A DNA stretch of 14,872 nucleotides, from the NCBI GenBank assembly GCA_030643145.1, contig DAOWMJ010000021.1:1-14872 (forward strand). Direction: 5' to 3'. Below the pieces are notes generated by a model. It saw nothing but the letters and a program-made list of their open reading frames with translations. It did no database searches and was not told the origin of the DNA. Positions 14,237-14,872 of the stretch are shown one piece after another. This DNA comes from Candidatus Latescibacterota bacterium (lineage in GTDB: Bacteria; Krumholzibacteriota; Krumholzibacteriia; Krumholzibacteriales; WJIX01). Positions within the stretch are counted from its first letter, which is position 1; every line of letters begins with the position of its first letter. Both the position numbers and the translations under genes were made by a program.

Positions 14237-14872
14237 TTATCCTGTAGAAAAATTGTTTTGGCTTGCCTCGGAAAATTTCTCTCCAATCTTCATGTCAAAC
14301 CCTCTCAAGAAAGATTCTGTTTCAAGAGAACGTTTCCCCTCTACCTGCAATCTCCTGATTTTTAAGGATCCAATACCGCAAGCTACAATCAAACTCGAAT
14401 TCGAGGCTTGAAGAATAGTGCCCGGCAAGTCAGTTCTCTTAATTAAATCATAGGGCCAAGCATCCTGTATCTTTATAAATTTCCCCTTTAAGTACGAAAA
14501 ACTGCCCGGCCAAGGATTCATTCCCCTTATATGGTTATGTACACTTATCGCGTCTTTTCCCCAGGGAATAAGCCCATCTATCTTCTTAAGCATAGGGGCA
14601 AAACTCACACCTGCCTCAGGTTGATTTACAGTCTTTATCCTGTCAGAATCAATTTCCTCGAGTGTTTTTATAAGCAATGAGGCGCCAACATCAGCGAGCC
14701 GGCTAAAAAGTTCCCCTGCCGTTTCCCCCGTATCGATAGCAACAACCTCCTGAAGATAAACGGGCCCGGCATCAACTTTTTCAGCCATCTCCATAATTGT
14801 CACCCCTGTAAAAGCCTCTCCGTTTACAACAGCGCTGTTGATCGGGCTTGCTCCTCTGTACGCGGGAAGTAA
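14237..14872 (-). CDS. fmt: Methionyl-tRNA formyltransferase, C-terminal two thirds (partial)
   Basis: The frame runs off the right edge, and 211 residues are visible of an enzyme that is usually about 310-320. Fmt formylates Met on initiator tRNA using 10-formyltetrahydrofolate. The visible part starts inside the catalytic domain with SLLP-type LLPAYRGASPINSAV, then GVTIMEMAEKVDAGPV (23-38), containing the conserved Asp equivalent to the catalytic DxG position (D34 of the fragment). The C-terminal OB-fold-like domain, which holds the tRNA acceptor arm, begins near residue 85 and includes NHIRGMNPWPGSFSYLKGK. The ATG at 14803 lies inside the conserved region and is not the start. PASTA and rpe follow closely; rsmB, which sits here in many genomes, is absent. 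Confidence 0.94.
   Translation of the reverse strand, partial: LLPAYRGASPINSAVVNGEAFTGVTIMEMAEKVDAGPVYLQEVVAIDTGETAGELFSRLADVGASLLIKTLEEIDSDRIKTVNQPEAGVSFAPMLKKIDGLIPWGKDAISVHNHIRGMNPWPGSFSYLKGKFIKIQDAWPYDLIKRTDLPGTILQASNSSLIVACGIGSLKIRRLQVEGKRSLETESFLRGFDMKIGEKFSEASQNNFSTG

Overview
The window (about 14.9 kb, moderately AT-rich) reads as bacterial chromosome. A lipobox lipoprotein and a small secreted protein suggest a Gram-negative-type envelope. The gene content is consistent with an environmental or candidate-phylum lineage, perhaps near the FCB group, but the sequence alone does not fix the taxonomy. No phage, insertion sequence, CRISPR array, tRNA or rRNA is visible.

Left part (1-6652): accessory metabolism and transport. 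The C-terminal piece of an FmdB-type zinc-ribbon protein meets a convergent L-lysine 6-aminotransferase gene (lat) at a strong bidirectional terminator. Next is a small secreted protein of unknown function on the minus strand, divergent from an EamA-family exporter; their promoters overlap. Two sodium-coupled amino-acid symporters follow, one NSS/SNF type and one AGCS type. The AGCS protein carries an extra hydrophilic segment of about 100 residues. Together these genes look like an amino-acid uptake, efflux and lysine-degradation neighbourhood.

Middle (6653-7028): a gene-free stretch holding a fully consensus sigma-70 promoter (TTGACA, 17 bp, TATAAT). It is followed by about 113 nt that fold into one long rod-like hairpin ending in a U-tract. 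This looks like a stand-alone, strongly expressed small RNA. It resembles no family I can name with confidence, and it can form an alternative 5' hairpin.

Right part (7029-14872): one long minus-strand run of mostly core translation genes, read right to left: fmt (partial), a membrane-anchored three-PASTA protein, rpe, ffh, rpsP, khpA, rimM, trmD, rplS, rnhB, yraN and a BamE/SmpA-like lipoprotein. Spacing is tight, with a 29-nt PASTA/rpe overlap and an ATGA overlap between rplS and rnhB. The order rpsP-KH-rimM-trmD-rplS-rnhB-yraN is a classic conserved block. Oddities are a long charged, partly repeated tail on ribosomal protein S16 and TTG starts with strong Shine-Dalgarno sequences on rpsP, ffh and rpe.
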